DNA of 38,347 nt from an uncultured Pseudomonadota bacterium. Its GTDB lineage: Bacteria; Myxococcota_A; UBA796; CAJQPC01. Numbering within the stretch: the stretch's first letter is position 1; every line of letters starts with the position of its first letter. Both the position numbers and the translations under genes were made by a program. The DNA is taken from the NCBI GenBank assembly GCA_913060515.1, contig CAJXRZ010000060.1:1-38347 (forward strand), in the 5' to 3' direction. The notes under the pieces were generated by a model. That model saw nothing but the letters and a program-made list of their open reading frames with translations, had not been told where the DNA came from and did no database searches. Below are positions 22,602 through 33,881 of the stretch, in pieces.

Positions 22602-23768
22602 ATGTCGGACAGCAACGAAGTTCTCTTCGAGATCACCCAGGCACATCTCAACACGGGCCTTCGCGGATTCCCCGTGGGCACGGTGCGGACCTCTTTCGTG
22701 AGCCCAGACAAGGGGCTGCACTATGTCGGCTACCCTGTCTCCAAAGTTTGGAACGTAGATCCCGAAGCCGCGGTGTACCTGCTTCTGAACAAGGAACTCC
22801 CCACCGACGAGCAGCTCGTGGCCTTCAAGGCCGAGCTGGTCTCACGCGCCCAGGTCAGCCCAGCCGTGCTGAACACCCTGGCTCAGCTCCCCAAGGAAGG
22901 CCACCCCATGGAGTGGCTCATCGTGGGCCTGAACCTCTTGGGAATGACCGGCAAGAGCGCGAACAACGACTACTTGGAAGATGGCATGAACGTCATCGCC
23001 AAGCTGCCGACCCTCGTGGCCGCCATCTTCCGCCTGCGTGAGGGCTGGGGCGCACCCATCGCCTCGCAGCCTGAGCTTGGCCTGATCGAGAACTTCGTCA
23101 ACATGCTGGGCGTGCCCGATGCAGACCCCGAGAAGCTGACCAAGCTGCTCCGCGTCTTCTACGTGCTGCACTTGGACCACGGCGGCGGAAACCTGAGCAC
23201 CTTCACCGGCAAGTCGGTGGCCTCGGGCTTGGCAGACATGTACGCATCCCTGGGTGCATCGATGGCTGGGCTCTACGGACCCCGTCACGGTCGTGCCAAC
23301 CAGGACTGCCTCAACTTCCTCCGCAAGGTGGGCACCAACAACAAGGACGAGGTCGAGGCCTTTGTCCGCAACGAGCTCGCCAACAAGCGCCTGATCTTCG
23401 GATTCGGCCACGCTGTGCTGCGCTCCGAGGACCCGCGGGCCACCATCCAGTACAAGCTGGGTGAGGAGATCTGCGGCGATGACCCCCTCTACAAGACCGC
23501 CATCGCCATGCGCGAGCGGGCTGTGAAGGTGCTCAAGGAGAACCCCAAGGTCTCCAACCCATACCCCAACGTCGACGCCATCAGCGGCACCCTGCTGCAG
23601 GCTGTGGGCTTGGCCAACAGCGACTACTACACGGTGCTCTTCGGCTTGAGCCGTTGCTCCGGAATCGTCGCCCAGATCGTTGATGAGCGGGTGAACTTCC
23701 GCAACGGAAAGGGCGTAGCGATCTACCGCTGCAAGTACATCACCGAGAACCAGCCGAACCGGGACTGA
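22602..23768 (+). CDS. gltA: Citrate synthase
   Basis: 388 residues from ATG 22602, with GAGG about ten bases upstream. It condenses oxaloacetate and acetyl-CoA into citrate, entering the TCA cycle. The catalytic triad is visible: His193 in LDHGGGNLSTFT, His229 in YGPRHGRANQDCLNFL, and Asp325 in PNVDAISGTLLQAVGL. The HGGGNLSTFTGKSVASGLADMYASLGASMAGLYGP stretch resembles mitochondrial/eukaryote-like (type I-like) citrate synthases rather than the hexameric, NADH-regulated type of enterobacteria. It is followed after only eight bases by isocitrate dehydrogenase, so the two are likely an operon; a -35/-10 pair at 22533-22561 may drive it. Symbol by function. Confidence 0.95.
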   Translation: MSDSNEVLFEITQAHLNTGLRGFPVGTVRTSFVSPDKGLHYVGYPVSKVWNVDPEAAVYLLLNKELPTDEQLVAFKAELVSRAQVSPAVLNTLAQLPKEGHPMEWLIVGLNLLGMTGKSANNDYLEDGMNVIAKLPTLVAAIFRLREGWGAPIASQPELGLIENFVNMLGVPDADPEKLTKLLRVFYVLHLDHGGGNLSTFTGKSVASGLADMYASLGASMAGLYGPRHGRANQDCLNFLRKVGTNNKDEVEAFVRNELANKRLIFGFGHAVLRSEDPRATIQYKLGEEICGDDPLYKTAIAMRERAVKVLKENPKVSNPYPNVDAISGTLLQAVGLANSDYYTVLFGLSRCSGIVAQIVDERVNFRNGKGVAIYRCKYITENQPNRD

Positions 23769-23773
23769 GGTAG

Positions 23774-26002
<2,229 letters not shown>

Positions 26003-26026
26003 CTGGAGGAGCCCCGGGGGGGGCTT

Positions 26027-27004
26027 GTGCCTGAGTCAGCGAGCTTGGATGTAGGCCCAGTTCCGCTGGGCCTGCTTGAGCATCAGGAAGTCTTCGGCTG
26101 GCGCATTTTGCCAGCCGCAGGCTTCTGCTTGCTCTTTGCCGTTGGCTTGGGCCTTCTTTGGGGGCAGGTGCCCTCTGAAGTCGGTTTGTACGGGGACCTG
26201 ACTTGCCTCTTCGTCTTCGGCGGCTGTTTGGTGGCGGCGCATCACTTTGCGGTGACGTGGTCACGTAGCAATCACAAGGGCGCTTGGGCGGGGATCAGCG
26301 TCATCAGTTCGCTGCTCTGGATGGCTACTTGGAGTTCATCGGCCACCTGGAACAACTTCGAGGTGACTTGGCAGGAAGCGCTTCATCCCGCCCGGTGGTT
26401 CGACCTCTTCTTCCGGCCTCGGGTCCTGGGCAGCACTGTCGTCCCAGAGCTGCCAAGTTTGCTGATCTACGGCTTGATCTGCTGTGCTGTGCCCGTTGTG
26501 GCCGTGCTCTTCATTCGTCGCGCGACCGAGGTTCTTCGGTGTCCGACCCATGGATTGGAGCTTCGCTTCGTGATGGTCGCTCGCCTCGCACCAGAGCCGT
26601 CAGCGGGACTCTTCGAGCTGATTCGAGACATGGACCTGCACGCCGTCACCAGGCTGCCGCTCACCGACTCAAGTCACGCCATGCGCATCGTGGAGATTGT
26701 CCGCTGTCCAAGGTGCGAGCAATCTTGCGGTGTACAGGTCCGCAGTCGCTACGGCATTCCGGGGGACGGGACCCGCGACAACACAAAATGGTACGTCGAT
26801 GGTGGCCCTTTCAGGTTGACCATGGCTCAGTACGAGCTCCTGAACGGTCTGCGCCCCTCTGTGCGGCCGATGACTCAAGAGGAGCGTGCCAAGCGGAAGC
26901 AGCACTCTCAGGATGCCCTCTTCGGCCTATTGATGGGAGGCCCTGGATTGGGACTGCTGAAGAAGTCGCCCACCCTCTACGAGGACACCTCGGAAGAGGA
27001 GTAG
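26027..27004 (+). CDS. Membrane protein with C-terminal Cys-rich soluble region, hypothetical
   Basis: 325 residues if GTG 26027 is the start, which has GGAGG rather far upstream, so the start is uncertain. Four hydrophobic segments: about residues 28-48 (LPAAGFCLLFAVGLGLLW), 54-76 (LYGDLTCLFVFGGCLVAAHH), 89-103 and 143-165 (LPSLLIYGLICCAVPVVAVLFI). The cytoplasmic half begins after residue 165 and holds paired cysteines in LRCPTHGLE and RCPRCEQSCG, which could bind zinc. It ends acidic. No family is recognised. It lies 24 bases after icd and might be cotranscribed, although a GC-rich inverted repeat sits between. Function unknown. Confidence 0.6.
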   Translation: MPESASLDVGPVPLGLLEHQEVFGWRILPAAGFCLLFAVGLGLLWGQVPSEVGLYGDLTCLFVFGGCLVAAHHFAVTWSRSNHKGAWAGISVISSLLWMATWSSSATWNNFEVTWQEALHPARWFDLFFRPRVLGSTVVPELPSLLIYGLICCAVPVVAVLFIRRATEVLRCPTHGLELRFVMVARLAPEPSAGLFELIRDMDLHAVTRLPLTDSSHAMRIVEIVRCPRCEQSCGVQVRSRYGIPGDGTRDNTKWYVDGGPFRLTMAQYELLNGLRPSVRPMTQEERAKRKQHSQDALFGLLMGGPGLGLLKKSPTLYEDTSEEE

Positions 27005-27131
27005 GCGGGGCAGTGCTCAGTGCTCTTTGGGGTCAGTGAGCTTGAGTGCGTCAATGGCCTGGAGTCAGAACATGCGCCGGGTCGTGGCCCCCTGTCCTCC
27101 GCTGGCGTCGCGCAGGGTCAAGGAGTCCGCG

Positions 27132-27148
27132 GCGACTCTTCTAGTCGC
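27132..27148. terminator. Inverted repeat at convergent gene ends (weak terminator candidate)
   Basis: GCGACT (27132-27137) and AGTCGC (27143-27148) form a 6-bp stem with a 5-base loop at the convergence of the membrane protein gene and the 27141-27641 gene. There is no strong T-run, so any terminator function would be weak. Confidence 0.25.
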
Positions 27149-27641
27149 TTGAGCCCTCAAACACGTCCTGGAGGCGGAGCAAGCTGGCCTGGCCCTCTCG
27201 AATCGCGGCGTTCCGGACCAAGCTGCCTGGGACGGGCAAGCGTGTCTCGGTACGCACTTGCAGGACGACCAAGCTGCCTGTTCCCTGGGGCAGGATCTGC
27301 CAGCGGGTGCTCTGTTCGCTCAGATCCTCGCTGTCGACCAAGGTCTCGACCATGCCGTCGTCCGTCAAGCAGGCGTGGGAGCGGTAGGCCACTTGGTACA
27401 TGGCTCCGGCGCGTCGCCGTGTGAGCAGCCAACAGGCGCGGCCCTCGCTGTCTTGGGTCGTGGAGACCTGTGACTCCAGGTCGCCCTGAGCCGCCAAGCT
27501 GGCCAGGGTCCGTGGGCTGTCCAAGCGGGCTCGGATGTCTTCGGGGTCCGCCTGAATGTAGATCGAGGAGGAGACGGTTCCATCGCTCAAGATGGTGCTC
27601 GTGGGGATGCTTCCCAGTGCCAGGGTGAGCCAAGCGAACAT
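27141..27641 (-). CDS. Exported SRPBCC-like protein (paralogue 2)
   Basis: 166 residues from ATG 27641, with GGAG five bases upstream (GTG 27644 is too close to it). The N-terminus MFAWLTLALGSIPTS suggests a signal peptide. The mature part starts with beta strands (STILSDGTVSSSIYIQADPEDI) and a helix LDSPRTLASLA, then LVDSEDLSEQSTRWQILP and LVVLQVRTETRLPVPG, ending in a long helix. This is a polyketide-cyclase/START-like (SRPBCC) arrangement, with a ligand cavity expected. It is about 30% identical by eye to the preceding gene's product (27702-28178) along its length. Role unknown; ligand unknown. Confidence 0.75.
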   Translation of the reverse strand: MFAWLTLALGSIPTSTILSDGTVSSSIYIQADPEDIRARLDSPRTLASLAAQGDLESQVSTTQDSEGRACWLLTRRRAGAMYQVAYRSHACLTDDGMVETLVDSEDLSEQSTRWQILPQGTGSLVVLQVRTETRLPVPGSLVRNAAIREGQASLLRLQDVFEGSSD

Positions 27642-27701
27642 CACAGCTCCATGCGTGTCTTCAGTGTGTACCCGGAAGGGGACCCTGTGAAGTGCGGATC
27701 G

Positions 27702-28178
27702 CTAATTGGCCTCCAAAGCCGCCTTGATGTTCCGCAGACCAGCCTCGCTCTCCTTGATGGCGGCCTTCTGCACCATGCCTGGGGGCGCCGGCAGTGAGGT
27801 CAAGGTCTTGGACTGGATCTGGATCAGGCTGCCTTCTCCATCGGGCAACACCTGCCAGAGGCTCTGGTAGGACTTCATGCCCTCGCCTTCCACCAGTGTC
27901 TCCATCAAGCCGGAGGTGGTGGGACAGGCCTTGGTGTGCCAGTCGATGGTGTAGACGACCAGGTCCATCTTCCGGTGTAGCAGCCAGCACTCGCCCTCCT
28001 TCACCTCGCTCTCGATGCCGCCGGCCTGGGAGAGCGCCGCGATCTTGCTGGGGGAGTCCATCTGTGGCCACACCAGCTCCGGAGCCAGATCCACATGAAT
28101 GCTGGCCTGAACGCTGCCGTCGGCCAGGACCTGGGAGGTGGGCGCGCTGGCCAGGAGGAAGCTCAAGATCAAGGGCAT
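27702..28178 (-). CDS. Exported SRPBCC-like protein (paralogue 1)
   Basis: 158 residues from ATG 28178, with AGAGG six bases upstream; a longer frame to 28271 has no ribosome site. MPLILSFLLASAPTS is a signal-like N-terminus. QVLADGSVQASIHVDLAPELVWPQMDSPSKIAALS aligns with paralogue 2, as do TLVEGEGMKSYQSLWQVLP and SLPAPPGMVQKAAIKESEAGL. Cys pair CWLLHRKMDL... and KACPTTSG may form a disulfide in the periplasm, and both Cys are kept in the paralogue. The two genes are in tandem with 60 bases between, on the same strand, probably one transcript. Divergent from the Gre-like gene across 45 bases. Confidence 0.75.
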   Translation of the reverse strand: MPLILSFLLASAPTSQVLADGSVQASIHVDLAPELVWPQMDSPSKIAALSQAGGIESEVKEGECWLLHRKMDLVVYTIDWHTKACPTTSGLMETLVEGEGMKSYQSLWQVLPDGEGSLIQIQSKTLTSLPAPPGMVQKAAIKESEAGLRNIKAALEAN

Positions 28179-28223
28179 TGGGACCTCTGGGCCGAAAGGG
28201 CTGCTACGAGATAGGCCGCTGTC

Positions 28224-28685
28224 ATGCAAAAAGCGCAGGCCATTGATGCACTGAAACAGGCTTGTCGCCAAGAGCTGGCCGCCATCGAGCAGGCCTCAGC
28301 CGCCGCGCGGGACGAGACGACCAACGCGGAGACCAAGCAGGAAGGCAAGTACGACACCCGCGCCATCGAGGCCTCGTACTTGGCCAGGGGGCAAGCGGTG
28401 CGCGTCGCCTCGCTGCGTCAGCTCACGTCCTGGTTCGAGCAGCTGCAAGCGCGGCCCTGCACCGAGATCCAAGTCGGCGCCCTCTTCCAGCTTGAAGGGA
28501 GCGCCGATTGGCTGTTCATGGCCCCGGTAGGGGGGAGTGGAGCGGCGCTCTCCGGTCAGAGAATCAAGGTGATCTCTCCGGCCTCTCCTCTGGGAAAGGC
28601 CCTCTCAGAGCTGGAGTCCGGCGACGAGGTCACCTTGTCCAGCCCTAAGGGCCAGCGCTCAGTGACCGTGTCCGTCGTCTTGTGA
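28224..28685 (+). CDS. GreA/GreB-family elongation factor-like protein
   Basis: 153 residues from ATG 28224. The N-terminal helix pair ([34 protein letters not shown]) is shorter than in GreA. Residues 40-55 ([19 protein letters not shown]) and the C-terminal [22 protein letters not shown] match the Gre C-terminal FKBP-like domain (SP-x-GxAL-x5-GDEV). True GreA has acidic residues at the coiled-coil tip that act in RNA cleavage; here [15 protein letters not shown] provides acidic residues but the arrangement is uncertain. It may bind RNA polymerase in a role of its own. The last 27 bases overlap the end of msrB on the other strand. Confidence 0.75.
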   Translation: MQKAQAIDALKQACRQELAAIEQASAAARDETTNAETKQEGKYDTRAIEASYLARGQAVRVASLRQLTSWFEQLQARPCTEIQVGALFQLEGSADWLFMAPVGGSGAALSGQRIKVISPASPLGKALSELESGDEVTLSSPKGQRSVTVSVVL

Positions 28686-29273
28686 GTGGCCAGCTGAAGG
28701 GCTCGCCTGGGGCTTGGCGTCGGCGGCAGGTGCGTCCTGGCGCAGCAGGCACACCGAGTTGATGCAGTAGCGCTTGCCGGTGGGCTTGGGACCATCGTTG
28801 AAGACGTGGCCCAGGTGCGCATCGCAGCGGGAGCAGACCACTTCCTCTCGCAGCATGCCCATGCTCACGTCGGCGTTGATGGTCACCGACTCCTCGGAGA
28901 CTGGCGCGTAGAAGCTGGGCCAGCCGGTGCCGGACTCAAACTTCGTCTCGGCGGGAAAGAGGGGCTGACCGCAGCTGCTGCAGGCAAAGACCCCGTCCTT
29001 CTTGTTGTTCAAGGTGGCGCCGGTGAAGGGGCGCTCGGTCCCGGCCTTGCGGCAGACTTGGTACTGGGCCGGGGTCAGGGCGGCTTCCCAGTAGGTGTTG
29101 TCTTTGGCTTTCCAGTCGACGGCGTCGACATCCACACCGACCAGGTGTTCCCCCACGCCTGGATCTGCGTCGGCGGCCGCGGCTGCGGCATGGGCGCCGG
29201 GGTTGAGCTGCACGGCGAGCAGGCCGACGAACACCAGCAAGGCGGCGATCACGAGGGGCAGTTTGCGCTTCAT
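28659..29273 (-). CDS. msrB: Exported peptide-methionine (R)-S-oxide reductase (MsrB)
   Basis: 204 residues from ATG 29273 (AAGGAG seven bases upstream). Signal peptide [29 protein letters not shown] places it in the periplasm. It has the MsrB domain: [17 protein letters not shown] and [12 protein letters not shown] giving four zinc-ligand Cys (97, 100, 146, 149), [10 protein letters not shown], and the catalytic Cys169 in GKRYCINS. Cys174 and Cys73 may help resolve it. It reduces methionine-R-sulfoxide in oxidised proteins. The C-terminal tail is His/Asp-rich (HSQDDGHGH), unusual for MsrB and possibly metal-binding, and its coding sequence overlaps the Gre-like gene end. Confidence 0.95.
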   Translation of the reverse strand: MKRKLPLVIAALLVFVGLLAVQLNPGAHAAAAAADADPGVGEHLVGVDVDAVDWKAKDNTYWEAALTPAQYQVCRKAGTERPFTGATLNNKKDGVFACSSCGQPLFPAETKFESGTGWPSFYAPVSEESVTINADVSMGMLREEVVCSRCDAHLGHVFNDGPKPTGKRYCINSVCLLRQDAPAADAKPQASPSAGHSQDDGHGH

Positions 29274-29379
29274 GGAGGGGCTCCTTTCGAGTCTGCATCT
29301 ATTGAAGCCGCGAGGCGCCCAGAGATGCGTCGGGAGTTGTCACAAGTGGTCTCCGTGAGCGCTCAAGCCCGCGGAAACG

Positions 29380-30411
29380 TCACTCCACGAGCGCCCCATC
29401 AAAGTCCTGGGCCGAGACCGCGCCGGCATCATCCAGCAGCAGCTCGGCCACAAAGGCTGCAGTGAAGTGGCCGGCGATCGCCGAGCCCACAGCCGGGTCC
29501 AGGTACTCAAAGTCGGCACCGTCGGTCATGCGCTCGTCGCTTCCGCAGCCTGCCTGAACGTCCGGGTGGATCCCGGCGATGTCGCTCACCGACCAGTGCC
29601 CAGCGTCCGCCACATCCAGGCGGTAGGTGGTGTTGGGCGCATCCTCCAGGTTGCTGACGATGAGCTGGTTTCCCAGGGCCGTGATCGAGTTGTCCTCGAC
29701 TGCGAGCAGGATGGCCAGGGGCTTGTCGAGGGTGGAGGTCTCGACCCCCGGGAGCAGTGGGTTCTCCATCGGCGCGGCCAAACCCAGGGCGCCTTGGATG
29801 CGGAGGTCCTCTTGGGCGAGCAGGCCAGAGGTGACGCTGCCGAAGCTGTGTCCGAAGGCGGCGAGGCGCTCGGGGTCCACCGGGACGGCGTCCTGGGAGA
29901 GCAGGGCGTCCAAGACGCGCTCTTGGTCGGAGAGTCGTAGCGCCAGGGTGTCCGTGTTCAGACCCAAGGCCTGCTCGGTGTCCTTTTCCCAGAAGCTGTT
30001 GCCGACGTGATCTGCGGCGGCCACGACGAATCCCCAGGTGGCCAGGTGTTCGGCGACGCTGAAGGAGGAGAAGCGCAGGCACTCGTGGCAGTGAGAGAAG
30101 ACCAGCAGGGGCTGCTCTGTGGTCAGGGGCTGCAGCTCCCAACCGGCTTGGGTCTGCTCTGTGGCACAGCTGCCCTGCATCGCGCTCTGGTACGCGACGA
30201 TGCGCTCCGGGTCGCTGAGGAAGACCTCGGCGACCGGACCGCCAGAGGCCGCCTCTTCGCTGGGGTACCAGATCTCGACCGTCAGGGGCCGCTCGCCATC
30301 CAGGGTGATGCGACGCTGGGCGGGCTGGTAGGGCCCCGCCTGGCTGTAGTCGGTGATGGGCTGAGCGGTCTCTTCGACGTCTTTGGCGCAAGCCAAGAGC
30401 AGCCAGATCAT
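29380..30411 (-). CDS. Lipoprotein alpha/beta hydrolase (PAF acetylhydrolase-like)
   Basis: 343 residues. ATG 30411 overlaps the patatin stop as ATGA. MIWLLLACAKD carries a lipobox (LLLAC, Cys8). It has the alpha/beta hydrolase fold of the platelet-activating-factor acetylhydrolase/dienelactone hydrolase group: LLVFSHCHECLRFSSF (oxyanion region), FVVAAADHVGNSF, nucleophile Ser189 in GHSFGS, and a likely C-terminal Asp (VEDNS) and His (AGHWSVSD). It is envelope-anchored and probably cleaves short acyl chains from phospholipid or other esters. Coupled to the cytoplasmic-type patatin just upstream, so the pair may process the same lipid on two sides of the membrane; that is inference. Confidence 0.88.
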   Translation of the reverse strand: MIWLLLACAKDVEETAQPITDYSQAGPYQPAQRRITLDGERPLTVEIWYPSEEAASGGPVAEVFLSDPERIVAYQSAMQGSCATEQTQAGWELQPLTTEQPLLVFSHCHECLRFSSFSVAEHLATWGFVVAAADHVGNSFWEKDTEQALGLNTDTLALRLSDQERVLDALLSQDAVPVDPERLAAFGHSFGSVTSGLLAQEDLRIQGALGLAAPMENPLLPGVETSTLDKPLAILLAVEDNSITALGNQLIVSNLEDAPNTTYRLDVADAGHWSVSDIAGIHPDVQAGCGSDERMTDGADFEYLDPAVGSAIAGHFTAAFVAELLLDDAGAVSAQDFDGALVE

Positions 30412-31835
30412 GTGGACTCCAAAATCCGGATGCATGCCGCGAAGGTGCGGCCCAATCGGGTCTGCTGCGCGATCTTGGGGACCAGCGGCCAGACGGCGCG
30501 CTCCCCCTGGGCGATGAAGTGGGCCAAGTCTTCTCGGGAGGGGTTGGCGACCACCTTCTTGTAGAGAGACCAGGAGAAGGGGGGATGGATGTTGATGTCC
30601 CCGCGGTAGTCCTGGCTCACCAAACCGTGGGCGCGGTCAGCAAGCTGGGAGGCGGTGCCCTTCTTCGAGGCCCGTCTGGCCAGGTCCGCAGCGTGGGCCG
30701 CCTGGGTGCGTGCGGTGCTGCCCACCAAGCCGGCCAAGGTCGGCCCGATTCCCCGTTGGCCGTGGTGCCGAACCAGGGGCATGGCGTGGGGATTGGCCTG
30801 ACTGACGATGAAGTGGTTGACGTTGTGCAGGCGGGCCAAGCGGTTCTTTGGAAGATCCCCATGGAAGCTGCCGTCTACCCAGAGTTCCCCGTCCATGTAG
30901 GGGCGGATCTCGCCACCCGGTGCCCGGGCTTGTAGCTGAACGGGTGGAAAGAGCGCGGGCAGCGCGGAGCTGGCCAGGGCCGCGGAGGCGATGGTCACCT
31001 GGGGGCTGGTCAAGGCGTTGAGCAGCCGGGCCCGCTGGCGGGTGCGGGCGGGGGAGACCGAGATGTTCAGGATGCGGCCGGAGCGGGCTTGGGCCTCGGC
31101 GAAGGTCCAGTTGCCGCAGTTGTGCTTGAGCACCGCGTGCAGACGCTCGGGATCCAGCCATGCGCCGGAGCGCCATGCCCGCCGCAGACCCACGGGGAGC
31201 AAGCCGTCCAGGCGCATGTCCCCGGTGTCGGCGTACATCTGCTTGAGCTCCTCGTCGGTGCGAGAGCACGCGCCCGCAGCGATCATCGCACCCGTGCTGG
31301 CGCCGGAGATGATGTGGGGCAGCAGATCCTGCTCGAAGAGGGCCTTGACCACGCCCAGGTGATGGAAACCCCAGGTGGCGCCGCCGCTGAGCAGGAGCGC
31401 GCTGCGGCCGAAGACCCGCTGGCTGCGACGGAAGCGCGCCAGGACACCAGCCCGAGGAATGTGGGCTGGCGGGTTGCGGGCCAAGTGGAGCAGGCTGGCC
31501 TCGATCTCGTCTTGAAGGTCGACCAGTAGGCGCCTTGGGCCTGCCAGGGCCCCGCTGTAGTGTTCGTCCGCTCGGATCTCCCCCAGATGACGGAACACCG
31601 CCTCCGTCAGGGCTTCCACCAAGCCGTCCGCGTCCCCCGAGGTCCTGAGCTGGGCCAAGCGCGCGGCGCTCTGGCGCATGGCCACCGCCTGCACCGAGTC
31701 CTCGGGATCGGCGTCCCTCCAGGCATCTCCGCCGGTGACGGCGTCGTAGTCGTGGGCGGCCTGCAGCCACTGGGCGTAGCTGTTTGCCTCTTCCAGTGCG
31801 CGAACGGCGTCTCGGATCTGGCGGGGACGAAGCAT
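30408..31835 (-). CDS. Patatin-like lipase with SDP1-type N-terminal region
   Basis: 475 residues from ATG 31835. The N-terminal region (about 1-145: ANSYAQWLQAAHDYD, then ADEHYSGALAGPRRLLVDLQDEIE) resembles DUF3336, the leader of eukaryotic triacylglycerol lipases SDP1/TGL3-5. The patatin domain (about 145-360) has LLLSGGATWGFHHLGVV (oxyanion glycines), the nucleophile Ser180 in GASTG and Asp321 in VDGSFHGDLP, so the catalytic dyad is intact. There is no signal peptide. It is likely a triacylglycerol or phospholipid lipase. The C-terminal part is basic and poorly recognised. First gene of an operon with the lipoprotein hydrolase; its ATG is only 22 bases from the divergent LysM gene start. 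Confidence 0.9.
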   Translation of the reverse strand: MLRPRQIRDAVRALEEANSYAQWLQAAHDYDAVTGGDAWRDADPEDSVQAVAMRQSAARLAQLRTSGDADGLVEALTEAVFRHLGEIRADEHYSGALAGPRRLLVDLQDEIEASLLHLARNPPAHIPRAGVLARFRRSQRVFGRSALLLSGGATWGFHHLGVVKALFEQDLLPHIISGASTGAMIAAGACSRTDEELKQMYADTGDMRLDGLLPVGLRRAWRSGAWLDPERLHAVLKHNCGNWTFAEAQARSGRILNISVSPARTRQRARLLNALTSPQVTIASAALASSALPALFPPVQLQARAPGGEIRPYMDGELWVDGSFHGDLPKNRLARLHNVNHFIVSQANPHAMPLVRHHGQRGIGPTLAGLVGSTARTQAAHAADLARRASKKGTASQLADRAHGLVSQDYRGDINIHPPFSWSLYKKVVANPSREDLAHFIAQGERAVWPLVPKIAQQTRLGRTFAACIRILEST

Positions 31836-31857
31836 GGCATCAAGCTAACCTGTGTCC

Positions 31858-32532
31858 ATGCTCTTGTTTCTCTTGGCTTGGCTCTCCTGCACCCCAGCGC
31901 CCATCGAGCACACCGTCGTGCGCGGCGACACCCTGGGAAAGTTGGCCAAGACCCACGGGGTCAGCGTGGAGCAGCTCCAGGAATGGAACGGGCTGGAGGA
32001 CGACCGGATCGACGTGGGTCAGGTCTTGGTGGTGGGGAAGGGGAGGGAGGCTGTCCCAGAGCGAGCGTCCCAAGAGGAGCCCGTTGCGGTGGCTCAGTCC
32101 AGCAAGCCGCGGAAAAAGCGCAGCAAGGGGGGCGCCGTCAAGGCCAGTACGGTGACCTCGACTGCGCCGGGATTGGTCCTGCCTGCTGCAAAGGAGTGCT
32201 TGGCTGGGCCCACGGACGCCGATGCCCAGGGCACAGAGGCCGGCTTCTCCTCCTCCCGGGGCTTGAGCCACGAGCAGGTCAAGGCTGGGATGGACAAGGC
32301 CTTGCCCGGCCTGAGCGTCTGTGTGAGCGGCCAATGGCCGGTTGGACGGGCCGAGCTGGAGATCACCGCCGGCTGTGATGGGCGGGTGAGCGCGGTGCGC
32401 ATAGTGGACGATGGCGGCTTGGAATCCGGACTCTTGGGCTGCATCGAGGAGCGCTTGAAGTACGCGGAGTTCCCGGCGCACGACCTGCCGGATGGCGAGA
32501 CCTTTGGCTACCCCCTTGTCTTCTCTGAGTGA
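31858..32532 (+). CDS. LysM lipoprotein with C-terminal TonB-like/AgmX-type domain
   Basis: 224 residues from ATG 31858; GTG 31852 is an alternative and no good ribosome site is seen. MLLFLLAWLSCTPAP is a lipoprotein signal (lipobox AWLSC). A LysM domain (about 17-60: EHTVVRGDTLGKLAKTHGVSVEQLQEWN) binds peptidoglycan N-acetylglucosamine. A basic linker (SKPRKKRSKGG) leads to a C-terminal domain, LSHEQVKAGMDKALPGLSVCVSGQWPVGRAELEITAGCDGRVSAVRIVDDGGLESGLLGCIEERLKYAEFP, of the type found at the end of myxobacterial AgmX/TonB-family proteins. It probably links the outer membrane and cell wall. Not seen in any obvious operon. Confidence 0.8.
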   Translation: MLLFLLAWLSCTPAPIEHTVVRGDTLGKLAKTHGVSVEQLQEWNGLEDDRIDVGQVLVVGKGREAVPERASQEEPVAVAQSSKPRKKRSKGGAVKASTVTSTAPGLVLPAAKECLAGPTDADAQGTEAGFSSSRGLSHEQVKAGMDKALPGLSVCVSGQWPVGRAELEITAGCDGRVSAVRIVDDGGLESGLLGCIEERLKYAEFPAHDLPDGETFGYPLVFSE

Positions 32533-32578
32533 GGCTCAGGCCTAGGGCCGATCGCCGTGCTACTTCTTGCGGGCTCGC

Positions 32579-32601
32579 GCGCGTCTCCTGTTGGGACGCG
32601 C
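32579..32601 (+). promoter_or_regulatory. Hairpin in the sucC leader
   Basis: GCGCGTC (32579-32585) pairs with GACGCGC (32595-32601); after one bulged T, CC (32587-32588) pairs with GG (32593-32594) around a TGTT loop. It starts 54 bases before the sucC ATG and has no T-run. It may be a leader structure or a weak terminator of the LysM gene. Confidence 0.3.
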
Positions 32602-32632
32602 CGCAAATCTGATCGAACTGAGAGGGTCACAC

Positions 32633-33880
<1,248 letters not shown>

Positions 33881-33881
33881 A

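Noticed and set aside
26005-26024. GC-rich inverted repeat after icd as a terminator
   Set aside because: AGCCCC/GGGGCT can pair but there is no T-run and it overlaps the ribosome-site region of the next gene.
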